A stretch of DNA of 64,000 bases from JASHPR01 sp963842355 (lineage in GTDB: Bacteria > Actinomycetota > Actinomycetes > Streptosporangiales > Streptosporangiaceae). Shown here piece after piece: positions 31,962 through 40,085 of the stretch. The first letter of the stretch is position 1. Each line of letters opens with the position of its first letter. The DNA lies in assembly GCA_963842355.1 (NCBI GenBank), contig CAWJGC010000002.1, positions 1 through 64,000 of the forward strand, given 5' to 3'. A program made the position numbers and the translations under genes. Under the pieces are notes generated by a model. That model had not been told where the DNA came from. It searched no databases and saw nothing but the letters and a program-made list of their open reading frames with translations.

Positions 31962-32330
31962 TGCAGGCTGGTGTCAGGCAACTCGGTGCTGGCTGGGCGC
32001 GCCCCGGGACGACGAGTACACCTGCTTCGGCGACACGACCGACACCAGGGTGCTCACCGAGCGCCCGGACGAGGGCGGCACGCGCGGCCAAACTCCAGCG
32101 GCCATTAACCGAGCGGCGCTGCGGGAATGGCCTGCCCTCATGTGCCGCTCCACCTGGGGGCTTTTGGGTGCTCCGGCCGCGAGGTAAACTGGCGGCCAAC
32201 GGCGCCGGGGGGCGCCGCCGGGTTCGCGGGCAGGACCGAGTCCACCTCCACGGTGCTTACCAGGTTGTGCGTGTGGCACGACTGTCTTCTCTCGCGCCGG
32301 ACGCGGACCACGGGCTGCGATGGAGACGTC
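31962..32330. other. non-coding stretch after the transposase remnant
   Basis: No supportable gene. Forms part of the interval between the two IS630 3'-end remnants and contains the upstream region of the 456-residue protein that starts at 32331. Confidence 0.4.
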
Positions 32331-33701
32331 ATGCCCGAGCTTCCCTTCCCACCCGACCTCGATCAGCTTCGCCGTCAGGCCCGAGAACTGCTTCGTGCCG
32401 CAGCCCACGGCGAACCCGCTGCCCTCGCCCGTCTTCGTGCGGTCTCGGACCGCGTGACACTGTCGGCCGCTCAGCTGGCCGTGGCCCGCGAGCACGGCTT
32501 TTGGAGCTGGCCCGCGCTGAAGGCCACGGTGGAGCTCGACCGCTCCATCGACCTGGGCGCGAAACCGCCGCTTCCCGCTGCGGTCAGCCCAGACTTTCTG
32601 GAACCGCCCGAAGAACGCTGGTCGTTCGGAGGGGCCGCCGCTATCGAGACCGCCGAGGGAGTCCTGTTCCCTGAGCTGCTGGTCGCCGGTCCAGGTCACG
32701 CCGTCCTGGATGCCTCGCTGTTGCCGCCGGCGCCAGGTACACCGCCTCCGCCCGCCGCGCCGCGCCAGCGGCCGCTGACCCAGAAGGAACGCCTTGCGGA
32801 GATCGAGCGCCTGACCCGCCAGATCGCGGCATTCGACGACGTCACCGTAACCGACAACCGGGGCATCGCATACGCCCTCAAAGTCGGGGGAATGGAAGGC
32901 CACGGCGGCCAGCCGGACGCGGAGCCCAGACCCATCGGGGTGCACTTCCGGCTCCAGCCGTCTCCCGCGCGGGAGGCGGATTGGGTCGAGCTGCGCGGTC
33001 ACGACAGGTCGACGGCCCGACTTGTGCCCTCGCCGCGGCCCGCCGTGCACGTCAGCCAGGTCACGCCGGTTTCAGTGGCTGCGAACGACCTGGAAGACCT
33101 GGCCCGCCGGTTGATCGGCACGAGGCTCGCGGGGTCCTCGGTCGGGCTCAGGGAGCGCTCGATCGCGCTCGCCAGGGCCGCGGCGATCCGCGAGTCCGGG
33201 GAACTCGACGCCACGAGCGAGCTGCCGGACCAGCTGGCCCGCCTGTGCGCCTCGCTCGCGGGGGAGCGTCCGGCCGATGACCTTCCCCCCGCCTGGTCCG
33301 GCATGCTGAGCGCGGCGAACCGCAGCGACGGACCGGCCTGCCATCTGAACATCGCGGCCGCGCTTCCCCCGCTCTACGGCGTCGCGATCCAGCTCGACAG
33401 CCTGGTCTCCCGGCCCGGCGGCTGGAAGCTCTACCTTCGCGCGAGGCCTGGGTGGTTCATCTACAGCGAGGACGGGATGCAGAAGTGGGACCCGGCCTCG
33501 GTGAATGCCGAGGACGACCTCGGCGGCGGGTACGTCAGCTCGTTCGGCGGCAGCACCGGGGGCTCTGATCACGAAGAACTCGCTCTGCAATTCCTGCCCC
33601 GTCTCAACCCGCTGGCACGCCGCCTGACGCTGAGGTTCCGCGCGGCTGGTGAGCAGGTGACCGTCGCGTTTGATCTTCCGTCCGACGACGGGGCGTCGTA
33701 A
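32331..33701 (+). CDS. unknown protein with an N-terminal ankyrin-like helical domain
   Basis: 456 residues. The N-terminal 70 residues (PDLDQLRRQARELLRAAAHGEPAALARLRAVSDRVTLSAAQLAVAREHGFWSWPALKATVE) are a helical module widespread in actinomycete ankyrin-type proteins. The middle third is Pro/Ala-rich with a charged helix (QKERLAEIERLTRQIAAFDDVTVTDNRGIAYAL). The C-terminal 200 residues contain two beta-rich stretches (YGVAIQLDSLVSRPGGWKLYLRARPGWFIYSEDG and LTLRFRAAGEQVTVAFDLP). No catalytic signature or membrane segment. It sits between two IS630 3'-end remnants, so it may be cargo. Confidence 0.7.
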   Translation: MPELPFPPDLDQLRRQARELLRAAAHGEPAALARLRAVSDRVTLSAAQLAVAREHGFWSWPALKATVELDRSIDLGAKPPLPAAVSPDFLEPPEERWSFGGAAAIETAEGVLFPELLVAGPGHAVLDASLLPPAPGTPPPPAAPRQRPLTQKERLAEIERLTRQIAAFDDVTVTDNRGIAYALKVGGMEGHGGQPDAEPRPIGVHFRLQPSPAREADWVELRGHDRSTARLVPSPRPAVHVSQVTPVSVAANDLEDLARRLIGTRLAGSSVGLRERSIALARAAAIRESGELDATSELPDQLARLCASLAGERPADDLPPAWSGMLSAANRSDGPACHLNIAAALPPLYGVAIQLDSLVSRPGGWKLYLRARPGWFIYSEDGMQKWDPASVNAEDDLGGGYVSSFGGSTGGSDHEELALQFLPRLNPLARRLTLRFRAAGEQVTVAFDLPSDDGAS

Positions 33702-33704
33702 GCC

Positions 33705-34065
33705 GGCCGGCTACGCGAGCGCCCGGGCCCAGTCGCGCGGTCGGTGCGCGACCGGGCCACCACCAAGCCGGTGCGCACGGCGAGCGCGCCCGATGCTATG
33801 AGCACCGCGGAAATACCGGCGGCGCGTGCCGGGGCCGCGAGCGCGAACTCGCCGCAGATCTCGCCGATCGGCTCGGCCTGGGACAGGACCGAAGGCACGG
33901 TGGCTCGCACGTCGCTCGCGGCACGGCGGTTCAGCCAGATCACCCTGACTGCCCGGGTGACGTTGAACGAGACGCCGGTCACGAGCACCACACCAACGCT
34001 GCCGAGAAGGGCACCCGGCGTGCTGACGGCCGCGAACCACCGCTCGGCTTCTTCGGGACCCGATT
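33705..34065 (-). pseudogene. C-terminal fragment of an MFS transporter
   Basis: The minus strand reads VVLVTGVSFNVTRAVRVIWLNRRAASDVRATVPSVLSQAEPIGEICGEFALAAPARAAGISAVLIASGALAVRTGLVVARSRT. The NRRAASDVRATV.S.LSQAE..GEI pattern with hydrophobic flanks is the 11th-12th helix region of a family of actinobacterial MFS exporters. No start or N-terminal helices precede it; upstream is the IS remnant at 34120. Several helix residues are replaced by Pro or Arg, as in a decaying gene. Confidence 0.5.
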
Positions 34066-34119
34066 GGCGAAGCCGACCGGGATCCAGCCGCGGCCCCGGG
34101 CAGGAGACGACGTCACGCT

Positions 34120-34157
34120 ATGAACCAGCGAACGTTCATGGACACCCCACTGGCGGG
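34120..34157 (+). mobile_element. second IS630-type 3'-end remnant (direct repeat)
   Basis: GAACCAGCGAACGTTCATGG here matches GAACCGGCGAACGTTCATGG at 31925-31944; the following GACACCCC also matches. It is in the same orientation as the 3' end of the transposase remnant. The two copies bracket about 2.2 kb holding the 456-residue protein and the MFS fragment. Confidence 0.55.
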
Positions 34158-34235
34158 CGGCGGCGGTCGGCTGGCTGGCGGGCGGCGGCGGTCGGCTGGC
34201 GGGCTGGCTGGCGGCGGCGGTCGGCTGGCGGGGCG
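34145..34235. repeat. GGCTGGCGGGCGGCGGCGGTC tandem-type repeat
   Basis: Three to four imperfect copies of GGCGGGCGGCGGCGGTCGGC following the IS remnant. Non-coding. Confidence 0.7.
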
Positions 34236-34328
34236 ACGGTGGACCGAGAACTCGCGTCTGCTGCCGCTATCACTGGCTGGCCGCCTGCCGATGGGTAAGA
34301 TGCCGAGCGTCGAAGGACGGGAGGTGCC

Positions 34329-34631
34329 ATGCCGGAGCGACGGGTATCGATGAGCGACGGGCTGGCCGAGCGAGTGGTGCGCCGCGCCATCGCCGCGCTG
34401 GCCAACTCGTACGCCGCGGCGCCGACCCGGGCCACGGCGGCTAAGGAGATGCTGGTCCACACCCTGCAGGGCAACGCCCAGGCGGCCGATGCTGCGGACG
34501 GTTACGCCGCTGCGGCTGCGCTCGCGGCCCTGGCCCGCGGGGTCGAGGCCGAGGCGGGGCGGGGCCTGGACTGGCTGTCCGTCGCAGCGCTCGATGAATG
34601 GGACTTCCACCACCCCGAGAGCCCGATCTGA
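34329..34631 (+). CDS. small helical protein of unknown function (100 aa)
   Basis: Start ATG at 34329 behind GGGAGG, or possibly the ATG at 34350. Nearly all helical and Ala-rich (LAERVVRRAIAALANSYAAAPTRATAAKEMLVHTLQGNAQAADAADGYAAAAALAALARGVEAEAG) ending LDWLSVAALDEWDFHHPESPI. No membrane segment. Convergent with the gene at 34702. No family recognised. Confidence 0.55.
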   Translation: MPERRVSMSDGLAERVVRRAIAALANSYAAAPTRATAAKEMLVHTLQGNAQAADAADGYAAAAALAALARGVEAEAGRGLDWLSVAALDEWDFHHPESPI

Positions 34632-34701
34632 TGGTGCCGGGCCCGCGACATCCCGGGCCTGCGGAATCCCCGGACGACGTCTCCGCATCCCAGGCGAGGT
34701 C

Positions 34702-34995
34702 TCAGCCGCCGAGGTAGCGCTCCAGTGTCTCGACCTTGGCGTCCAGCGCGCCGGTCACGCCGGGGCGGACGTCGGCCTTGAGCGTCAGGCTGACCCGCGG
34801 CGCCTTCGCCGCGACGGCATCCACGGCCCGCCTCACCACGTCCATGACCTCGTCCCAGTCTCCCTCGACCGTGGTGAACATGGCGTCGGTCCGGTTGGGG
34901 AGGCCACTGTCTCGCACCACCCGCACCGCGTCGGCGACATACTCCGCGACGGCCTCGCCGACCCCGAGCGGTGTGACCGAGAACGCGACCAGCAT
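34702..34995 (-). CDS. MTH1187/YkoF-type thiamine-binding protein
   Basis: 97 residues: MLVAFSVTPLGVGEAVAEYVADAVRVVRDSGLPNRTDAMFTTVEGDWDEVMDVVRRAVDAVAAKAPRVSLTLKADVRPGVTG. It matches the MTH1187 family (ferredoxin-like fold, GLP..T.AM.T..EGDWDEV...V..A). Members bind thiamine-like ligands or act in small-molecule sensing. The ATG at 34995 is preceded by GGAGAGGAGAAACC. Upstream lies the repeat-filled region to 35828. A typical single-domain member by length. Confidence 0.82.
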   Translation of the reverse strand: MLVAFSVTPLGVGEAVAEYVADAVRVVRDSGLPNRTDAMFTTVEGDWDEVMDVVRRAVDAVAAKAPRVSLTLKADVRPGVTGALDAKVETLERYLGG

Positions 34996-35084
34996 CTGGT
35001 TTCTCCTCTCCCGACGCAGTGAATGTACCCCGGGCCGGTGCTCCGCCGCCTTCGGCACTTCCGCAGCACGTGGGGCGGGCGGGG

Positions 35085-35206
35085 GGTGCGGCTGCGCTGC
35101 GCGGGGGTGCGGCTGCGCGGGGGTGCGGCTGCGCGGGGGTGCGGCTGCGCGGGGGTGCGGCTGCGCGGGGGTGCGGCTGCGCGGGGGTGCGGCTGCGCGG
35201 GGGGTG
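35085..35206. repeat. 16-bp tandem array
   Basis: About seven units of GGGGGTGCGGCTGCGC, spaced exactly 16 bp (35108, 35124, 35140, 35156, 35172, 35188). Since 16 is not a multiple of three, no frame is kept. Confidence 0.9.
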
Positions 35207-35475
35207 CACCCATGTTCTTGGTCGAGCCCGTCCGGTCGTCTGCTGTCCGCAGCCGGCGCCCGGCCCGTCGCGAAACTTGGTCTTCGGTGGTTGTGGGGAC
35301 AGCCACCAAAGACCAACTTTCACCGGCCGGTGAGGGGCGGGCGGGGCCGCGGTGGCGGACGGTGCGGGGCAGCTTGCTGGGGGCGGGTGTGGCTGCGCGG
35401 GGGCGGGGTGCGGTCGCGGGAGGCGCGGGCGCGGGCCTCCCGAGCCGTCCGGGCGTGCAGCCCTTTGCCGTAGCT

Positions 35476-35545
35476 GGCGAAGCCGGTGATGAATGTGGCG
35501 TTGCTGCACTTGGGAGTACACCAAACTCACATCCACGGGGGTCGA
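35476..35545. repeat. dispersed imperfect palindrome, copy 2
   Basis: Runs AAGCCGGTGATGAATGTGGC ... CAAACTCACATCCACGGGGG. Its reverse complement matches copy 1 at 17106-17178, including GTTTGGTGTAC and CACATTCATC. Intergenic, within a repeat-filled region. Confidence 0.65.
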
Positions 35546-35658
35546 GGCGCGGGATGGCGGGCGGCGGCAGGGACGAGAATTCGCCAAAACGTGACAAAGG
35601 GTATGTCTGGCCGCGGGCGGACCGCCCTGGCGCCGATCCTCTGGCCGATCACCCGGTA

Positions 35659-35795
35659 AGTGGTGACGCTCGGGCGGTGGCGTGGTGTGGTGACGCTCGG
35701 GCGGTGGCGTGGTGTGGTGACGCTCGGGCGGTGGCGTGGTGTGGTGACGCTCGGGCGGTGGCGTGGTGTGGTGACGCTCGGGCGGTGGCGTAGTT
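35659..35795. repeat. 27-bp tandem array
   Basis: Five units containing GTGGTGACGCTCGGGCGGTG at 35665, 35692, 35719, 35746 and 35773, the second to fourth essentially identical. 27 is a multiple of three, but no frame here codes a believable protein. Confidence 0.9.
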
Positions 35796-35828
35796 CGCTC
35801 GGGCGGGTGGTGTGGTGACGGCGGCGCC

Positions 35829-36623
35829 CTAGCTGATGCCGGGGGCGATGGCCGCCTCGAACTGGCTGAGCACCTGCCGGTCACCGGAGCGCTCGACCGG
35901 CGTGATGGGCGGCCGGTGCCACAGCCAGCAGTCGAGGTCAGCGGCGGCGCCGGAGACCTCGGCGGCGGCCGCCGCCCCGGAGTCGGTGTCGGCGGCGTGG
36001 ATATCGGGTTCGTCGTAGGAGGTCCCGTCCGGATCGGTGCCGGTGAACCGGCCCAGCGCGACCAGCCACGAGTCACCGGTGTCGGTGGCCCGGAGCCGTA
36101 CGGCCTCCGGACCGCCGGGGGTGAACGTCCCCCACGCGGGCAGTGCGCCGTACATGACCCGCAGCGCCTCGTCGACTCCGTCCGCGCCCAGCCGCGGATC
36201 CAGCGCGGTGCGCCGTCCCGCGGCCAACTCGGCGTCGACCCGGTGGATCAGCGCCTCATGGGCCTGACGTCGCCGGATGAAGCCGACCGTCTGGTCATCC
36301 GACCAGGTCCAGGCCGGCGATTCCGGTGCCCGGGCGGCGAGGATCTCCAGAAGGTCGCGGCTCACGCGGTCAAAGAACGCCTCCAGGGCGGACCGGTCGT
36401 CCGGACGCGGCGGCTTGCGGGGTTCGGCCTGCTCGCGGGTCGCGTTCTCGCGCACGACCGTGCCCCAGAACCACTGCACCTCACCGAGGTGCCACAGCAG
36501 GTCGTCCACATTCCAGTCCGGGCACGACGGCACCGCCGCCCCCGGCCGGGCCTCGCGGATCGCCTCGGCGAACCGCGCGGACTCACGGGCCAGGTATGCG
36601 ATGTAGTCCAGGTCGGAGTTCAT
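35829..36623 (-). CDS. mycothiol-dependent maleylpyruvate isomerase-fold protein
   Basis: 264 residues from the ATG at 36623. N-terminal DinB-like four-helix metal-binding domain: YIAYLARESARFAEAIREARPGAAVPSCPDWNVDDLLWHLGEVQWFWG (conserved PxCPxW...LLWHLG.V), and the second helix pair with RRQAHEALIHRVDAELAAG (HE..IHR.D). C-terminal MDMPI domain follows. The three metal ligands (WHLG, HEALIH) are present. Found almost only in mycothiol-making actinobacteria; substrates vary. It begins 11 bp after the alpha/beta hydrolase gene and is likely cotranscribed with it. Confidence 0.82.
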   Translation of the reverse strand: MNSDLDYIAYLARESARFAEAIREARPGAAVPSCPDWNVDDLLWHLGEVQWFWGTVVRENATREQAEPRKPPRPDDRSALEAFFDRVSRDLLEILAARAPESPAWTWSDDQTVGFIRRRQAHEALIHRVDAELAAGRRTALDPRLGADGVDEALRVMYGALPAWGTFTPGGPEAVRLRATDTGDSWLVALGRFTGTDPDGTSYDEPDIHAADTDSGAAAAAEVSGAAADLDCWLWHRPPITPVERSGDRQVLSQFEAAIAPGIS

Positions 36624-36633
36624 CCCATGCAAG

Positions 36634-37347
36634 TTACTCCGCCGCGACCGCGCGGGCATCGGCCGCGAGAGCGGCAATCGCCGCGGCCACCTCGTCCGGG
36701 CTCACCATCATGTGCAGGTGCTCGCCCGGCAGGTCGCGCACCGGCCACCCGAGCCGCGTGGCCTCAGCCGCCTGCTCGCGGTAGGGCTCGGAGAAGACCA
36801 GGTAGCCGGCCCGGCACGACCACCAGCCGGCGGGCAGCGGCGGCAGCGGTTCCGCAAAGAACCCGAGCGGCAGCGGCCGGGCCTCGGCGGTCACCGCCCG
36901 GCGGGTCGCCTCGTCGGGGAACAGCGGGGAGAGGTCCTCGTCCGGCCACCACCGCGGCCATGGCGGGACGATGCCGTCGCTCGCGATGTCGCGCAAGAAC
37001 GGGAGGAACCCGGATTCGACCACCGTGGCCTGGCGCGACCGGCTGGGCAGCGAGGCGTCGACGAACACCGCGGTGCCGCGGCCTGGGGCGAGCGCGTCCA
37101 GGAGCAGCGGGGTGAAGACCCCGGCGCCCGAGTGGGTGACCAGCACCACGTCGTCGCGCGGGCTGGCCTGCACCTGCTCGGCGACGAGGCGAACCAGGCG
37201 CGGGGTATAGGGGGGACCGCCGTCGGTGAAACCGGCCAGGGACGGAACCGCGACCTTGTTCCCCGTCCGGGTCAGCGCGACAGCCACCGGCTCCCAGATC
37301 CTGGGCCCCAGGACCGGTGCGTGGACGAGCACGATGAGCGGTGCCAT
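36634..37347 (-). CDS. alpha/beta hydrolase
   Basis: 237 residues. Starts with the beta strand LIVLVHAPVLGPRIWEPVAVAL; nucleophile elbow VTHSGAGVFTPLL (S of THSGAG), acid probably in FSEPYREQ and the base His in GEHLHMMVSPDEVA. No signal peptide, so it acts in the cytoplasm. Substrate not readable. Precedes the maleylpyruvate-isomerase-fold gene by 11 bp. Confidence 0.8.
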   Translation of the reverse strand: MAPLIVLVHAPVLGPRIWEPVAVALTRTGNKVAVPSLAGFTDGGPPYTPRLVRLVAEQVQASPRDDVVLVTHSGAGVFTPLLLDALAPGRGTAVFVDASLPSRSRQATVVESGFLPFLRDIASDGIVPPWPRWWPDEDLSPLFPDEATRRAVTAEARPLPLGFFAEPLPPLPAGWWSCRAGYLVFSEPYREQAAEATRLGWPVRDLPGEHLHMMVSPDEVAAAIAALAADARAVAAE

Positions 37348-37573
37348 GGACTCCATGCTGACAGGCGCAGGCGGGACATGCCGGCCTGATTCGCCGCGTC
37401 TCGTGCTCACCTCCGGGTCGCCCTCCGGCCCGCTGGGGCCAGCTCAACGACCGCCGCGCCATCCTGGCTCCGCGCCGGTCAAGCCGCGCGGCGCCGGCGC
37501 ACTAGAGTTCCGGTGAGGACCCAGCGAGCCCGGCTACCAGCGGCGAGCCCGCGGGCCCGCGAAGAGGAGGATC

Positions 37574-39026
37574 ATGGACGTCCGCGGTTTCATCGACCAG
37601 AACGCGGCCGGTTTCTTCGATGCGCTCCGGCAGTGGCTGGCGATCCCGTCGATATCCGCCGACCCCGCGCATCACGCTGACGTCCGCCGTTCGGCGGAAT
37701 GGCTCGCGGGCCACCTCCGCCAGGCCGGGTTCCCGGTGGCTGAGGTCTGGCCGACCGGCGCGGACGGCGCCGGGCTGCCCGCGGTATTCGGGCACTGGCC
37801 GGCCGCGGACCCGGCCGCTCCGGTCGTGCTCATCTACGGTCACCACGACGTGCAGCCGGTCGAGCCGCTCGACGAATGGACCTCCCCGCCGTTCGAGCCC
37901 GTGCAGCGCGGCGGGCAGCTACTGGGGCGCGGCGCCTCCGACGACAAGGGTCAGGTGCTGTTCCACGTTCTGGCCGCGCGAGCCAGCGTCGCCGTCGGCG
38001 GGCCTCAGGCAGGCGGGCGGGACGCAGGCGGGCGGGACGCAGGCGGGCGGGGAGCGCCGCCGGTCACGCTCAAGCTGCTGATCGAGGGCGAGGAGGAGTC
38101 GGGGTCGGCGAACTTCGCCGCGCTGCTGGAGAGCCGCCGGGACCAGCTTCGCTGTGACCTGGTCGTCGTCTCCGACACCACGATGTGGGCCGCGGACGTG
38201 CCGTCGATGTGCACCGGCATGCGGGGCCTGGTCGAGGCCCAGGTCGACCTGCGCGGGCCGGACCGGGACCTGCACTCGGGATCGTTCGGCGGCGCGGTGC
38301 CCAATCCCCTGCACGCGCTCGCTGACCTGGTGGCCGGGCTGCACGACGATGACGGCCGGATCACCCTGCCCGGCTTCTACGACCAGGTGGTCCCGGTCTC
38401 GGCCGCCGAGCGCGAGATGTTCGCCCGGCTGCCGTTCGACGAGGCGGCGTGGCTGGCCGAGGCAGGTCACACGCGGCGCCGCCGCGGGCGAGGCCGGGTT
38501 CAGCACGCTGGAGCGTATCTGGGCCCGGCCGACCGCGGAGGTCAACGGGATGTGGGGCGGTCACACCGGGCCCGGCGGCAAGACGATCATCCCGCGCGAG
38601 GCGCACGCGAAGGTATCGTTCCGGCTGGTCGCGCGCCAGGAGCCCGGGGACGTCGCCGCCGCGTTCCGGGAGTACGTCGCGCAGCGCACGCCGCCGGGGA
38701 TCGAGGCCAGAGTCACGGTCAGCCCCGGGGTCCGTCCCTGTTTCTCGCCGGTCGATTCGACCGGCGTGGTGGCGGCCAGGCGGGCCATGCAGCGGGCGTT
38801 CGGCACCGAAGTCCTGTTCACCCGGGAGGGGGGCAGCGGCCCCGAGGCGGACCTGGCCGGCATCCTGGCGGCGCCGCTGGTCTTCCTGGCCGTAGGGCTC
38901 GACTCCGACCGCATCCACGCCCCGAACGAGAAGGTCGAGATGGCGTTGCTGCTCAAGGGCGCTGAGGCGGCCGCGTCGCTGTGGGACGAGCTAGCGGCGG
39001 CCGGCGAGCTGACGGCGGCGTCGTGA
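37574..39026 (+). CDS. M20 family metallo-dipeptidase, frame-broken
   Basis: About 480 residues across one break. GAGGAGG precedes the ATG. Zinc ligands and general base: YGHHDVQP (H, D), GRGASDDKGQ, EGEEESGS (EE), then HTGPGGK and HAPNEKVEM (C-terminal His). The first frame runs to about 38465 (EAAWLAEAG) and the second from there (AAAGEAGFSTLERIWARPTAEVNGMWGG). An indel in the C/G run at 38465-38480 explains it. An in-frame 15-bp triplication (QAGGRDAGGRDAGGRG, 38009-38053) lies in a surface loop before VTLKLLIEGEEE. The final codons overlap the nudC start. Confidence 0.88.
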
Positions 39027-39976
39027 CCGCCGGGCCGGACGCGCTGAGCGAGGGTCCCGAACTGCGCAACCTCACGCTGTCGCGCGCCGAGGTGGACCGG
39101 GCGACCGCCCGCCGCAGCGACACCGGGTGGCTGGCGGAGACCTGGGCCGACCCGGGCACGCGCGTGGTGGTCATCGAGGACGGGCGGGCCCTGGTCCGGT
39201 CCCGCCCCGACTTCGAGGAGCTGGTCTTCGTGGCGCCCGGGCAGGCGCCGGAAGGGGTCAGGTTCCTGCTGGGAATCGGGGCCGGCGCGACCGTCTATTT
39301 CGGGGTGGCGGGGCCACTGCCGAACGTCGATCCGCTGGCGGACGGATCAGCCGGTATCCGCCCGGTCAGCCTGCGGGAAGCAGGCCCGCTGCTCTCGGAT
39401 CGCGACGTCGGCCTGATGACCCATGCGGTAGGACTGGCCAACTGGCACGCGGTCCACACGCACTGCCCGCGGTGCGGCGCGGTCACCGAGCCGCAGCAGG
39501 CGGGTCATTCCCGGCGCTGCCCGGTCGACGGCAGCGAGCACTTCCCGCGGCTGGACCCCGCCGTGATCATGCTGGTGACCGACCCCGGCGATCGCTGCCT
39601 GCTGGCCAGGAACGCGCAGTGGCCCGCGCGGCGGGTCTCGATCCTGGCCGGGTTCGTCGAGCCCGGCGAGTCCGCCGAGCAGGCGGTCGCCCGCGAGGTG
39701 CTGGAGGAGACCGGGATCTACGTGGTCGGCGCCCGCTACGTCGGCAGCCAGCCCTGGCCGATGCCGCACAGCCTGATGCTCGGTTTCCGCGCCCGGGCCG
39801 CCGGCAGCCTCGAGATCAAGGTCGACTCCGAGGAGATCGCGGAAGCCCGCTGGTTCAGCCGGGACGAACTGCGGGCCAGCGTGGCCGACGGCGAGATCAG
39901 GCTCCCGCCGCCGGTCTCGATCGCGCACCGGATCATCGAGTCCTGGTACGGCAGCGACCTCGGCGGCGCCTGGTAA
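39023..39976 (+). CDS. nudC: NAD(+) diphosphatase / RNA decapping enzyme NudC
   Basis: 317 residues, GTG start overlapping the peptidase stop. Zinc ribbon CPRCG...CPVDG (residues 150-180), Nudix box GFVEPGESAEQAVAREVLEETGI, and the NudC-specific SQPWPMPHSLMLGF. The enzyme cleaves NADH/NAD to NMN and AMP and removes NAD caps from RNA. Complete by length and motif. Confidence 0.93.
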   Translation: MTAGPDALSEGPELRNLTLSRAEVDRATARRSDTGWLAETWADPGTRVVVIEDGRALVRSRPDFEELVFVAPGQAPEGVRFLLGIGAGATVYFGVAGPLPNVDPLADGSAGIRPVSLREAGPLLSDRDVGLMTHAVGLANWHAVHTHCPRCGAVTEPQQAGHSRRCPVDGSEHFPRLDPAVIMLVTDPGDRCLLARNAQWPARRVSILAGFVEPGESAEQAVAREVLEETGIYVVGARYVGSQPWPMPHSLMLGFRARAAGSLEIKVDSEEIAEARWFSRDELRASVADGEIRLPPPVSIAHRIIESWYGSDLGGAW

Positions 39977-40085
39977 GGCCACCGGGCCGACCGCCGCCCA
40001 GCCCGCCGGTCGTGAGCATCCCGTGAATTGTCCTGGACCTGCGGGGTTCATCCCGGGGCGGGCGGATGCATCCCGACGTTCCTGG

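Larger units (their letters stand above)
34996..35828. other. 830-bp intergenic region of tandem repeats and a palindromic element
   Basis: No believable gene. Holds the 16-bp array (35085-35206), dispersed palindrome copy 2 (35476-35545) and the 27-bp array (35659-35795). Confidence 0.7.

Noticed and set aside
34502..36076. Long Pro/His/Arg-rich minus-strand frame
   Set aside because: It is created by the 16- and 27-bp arrays and runs antisense through three real genes.
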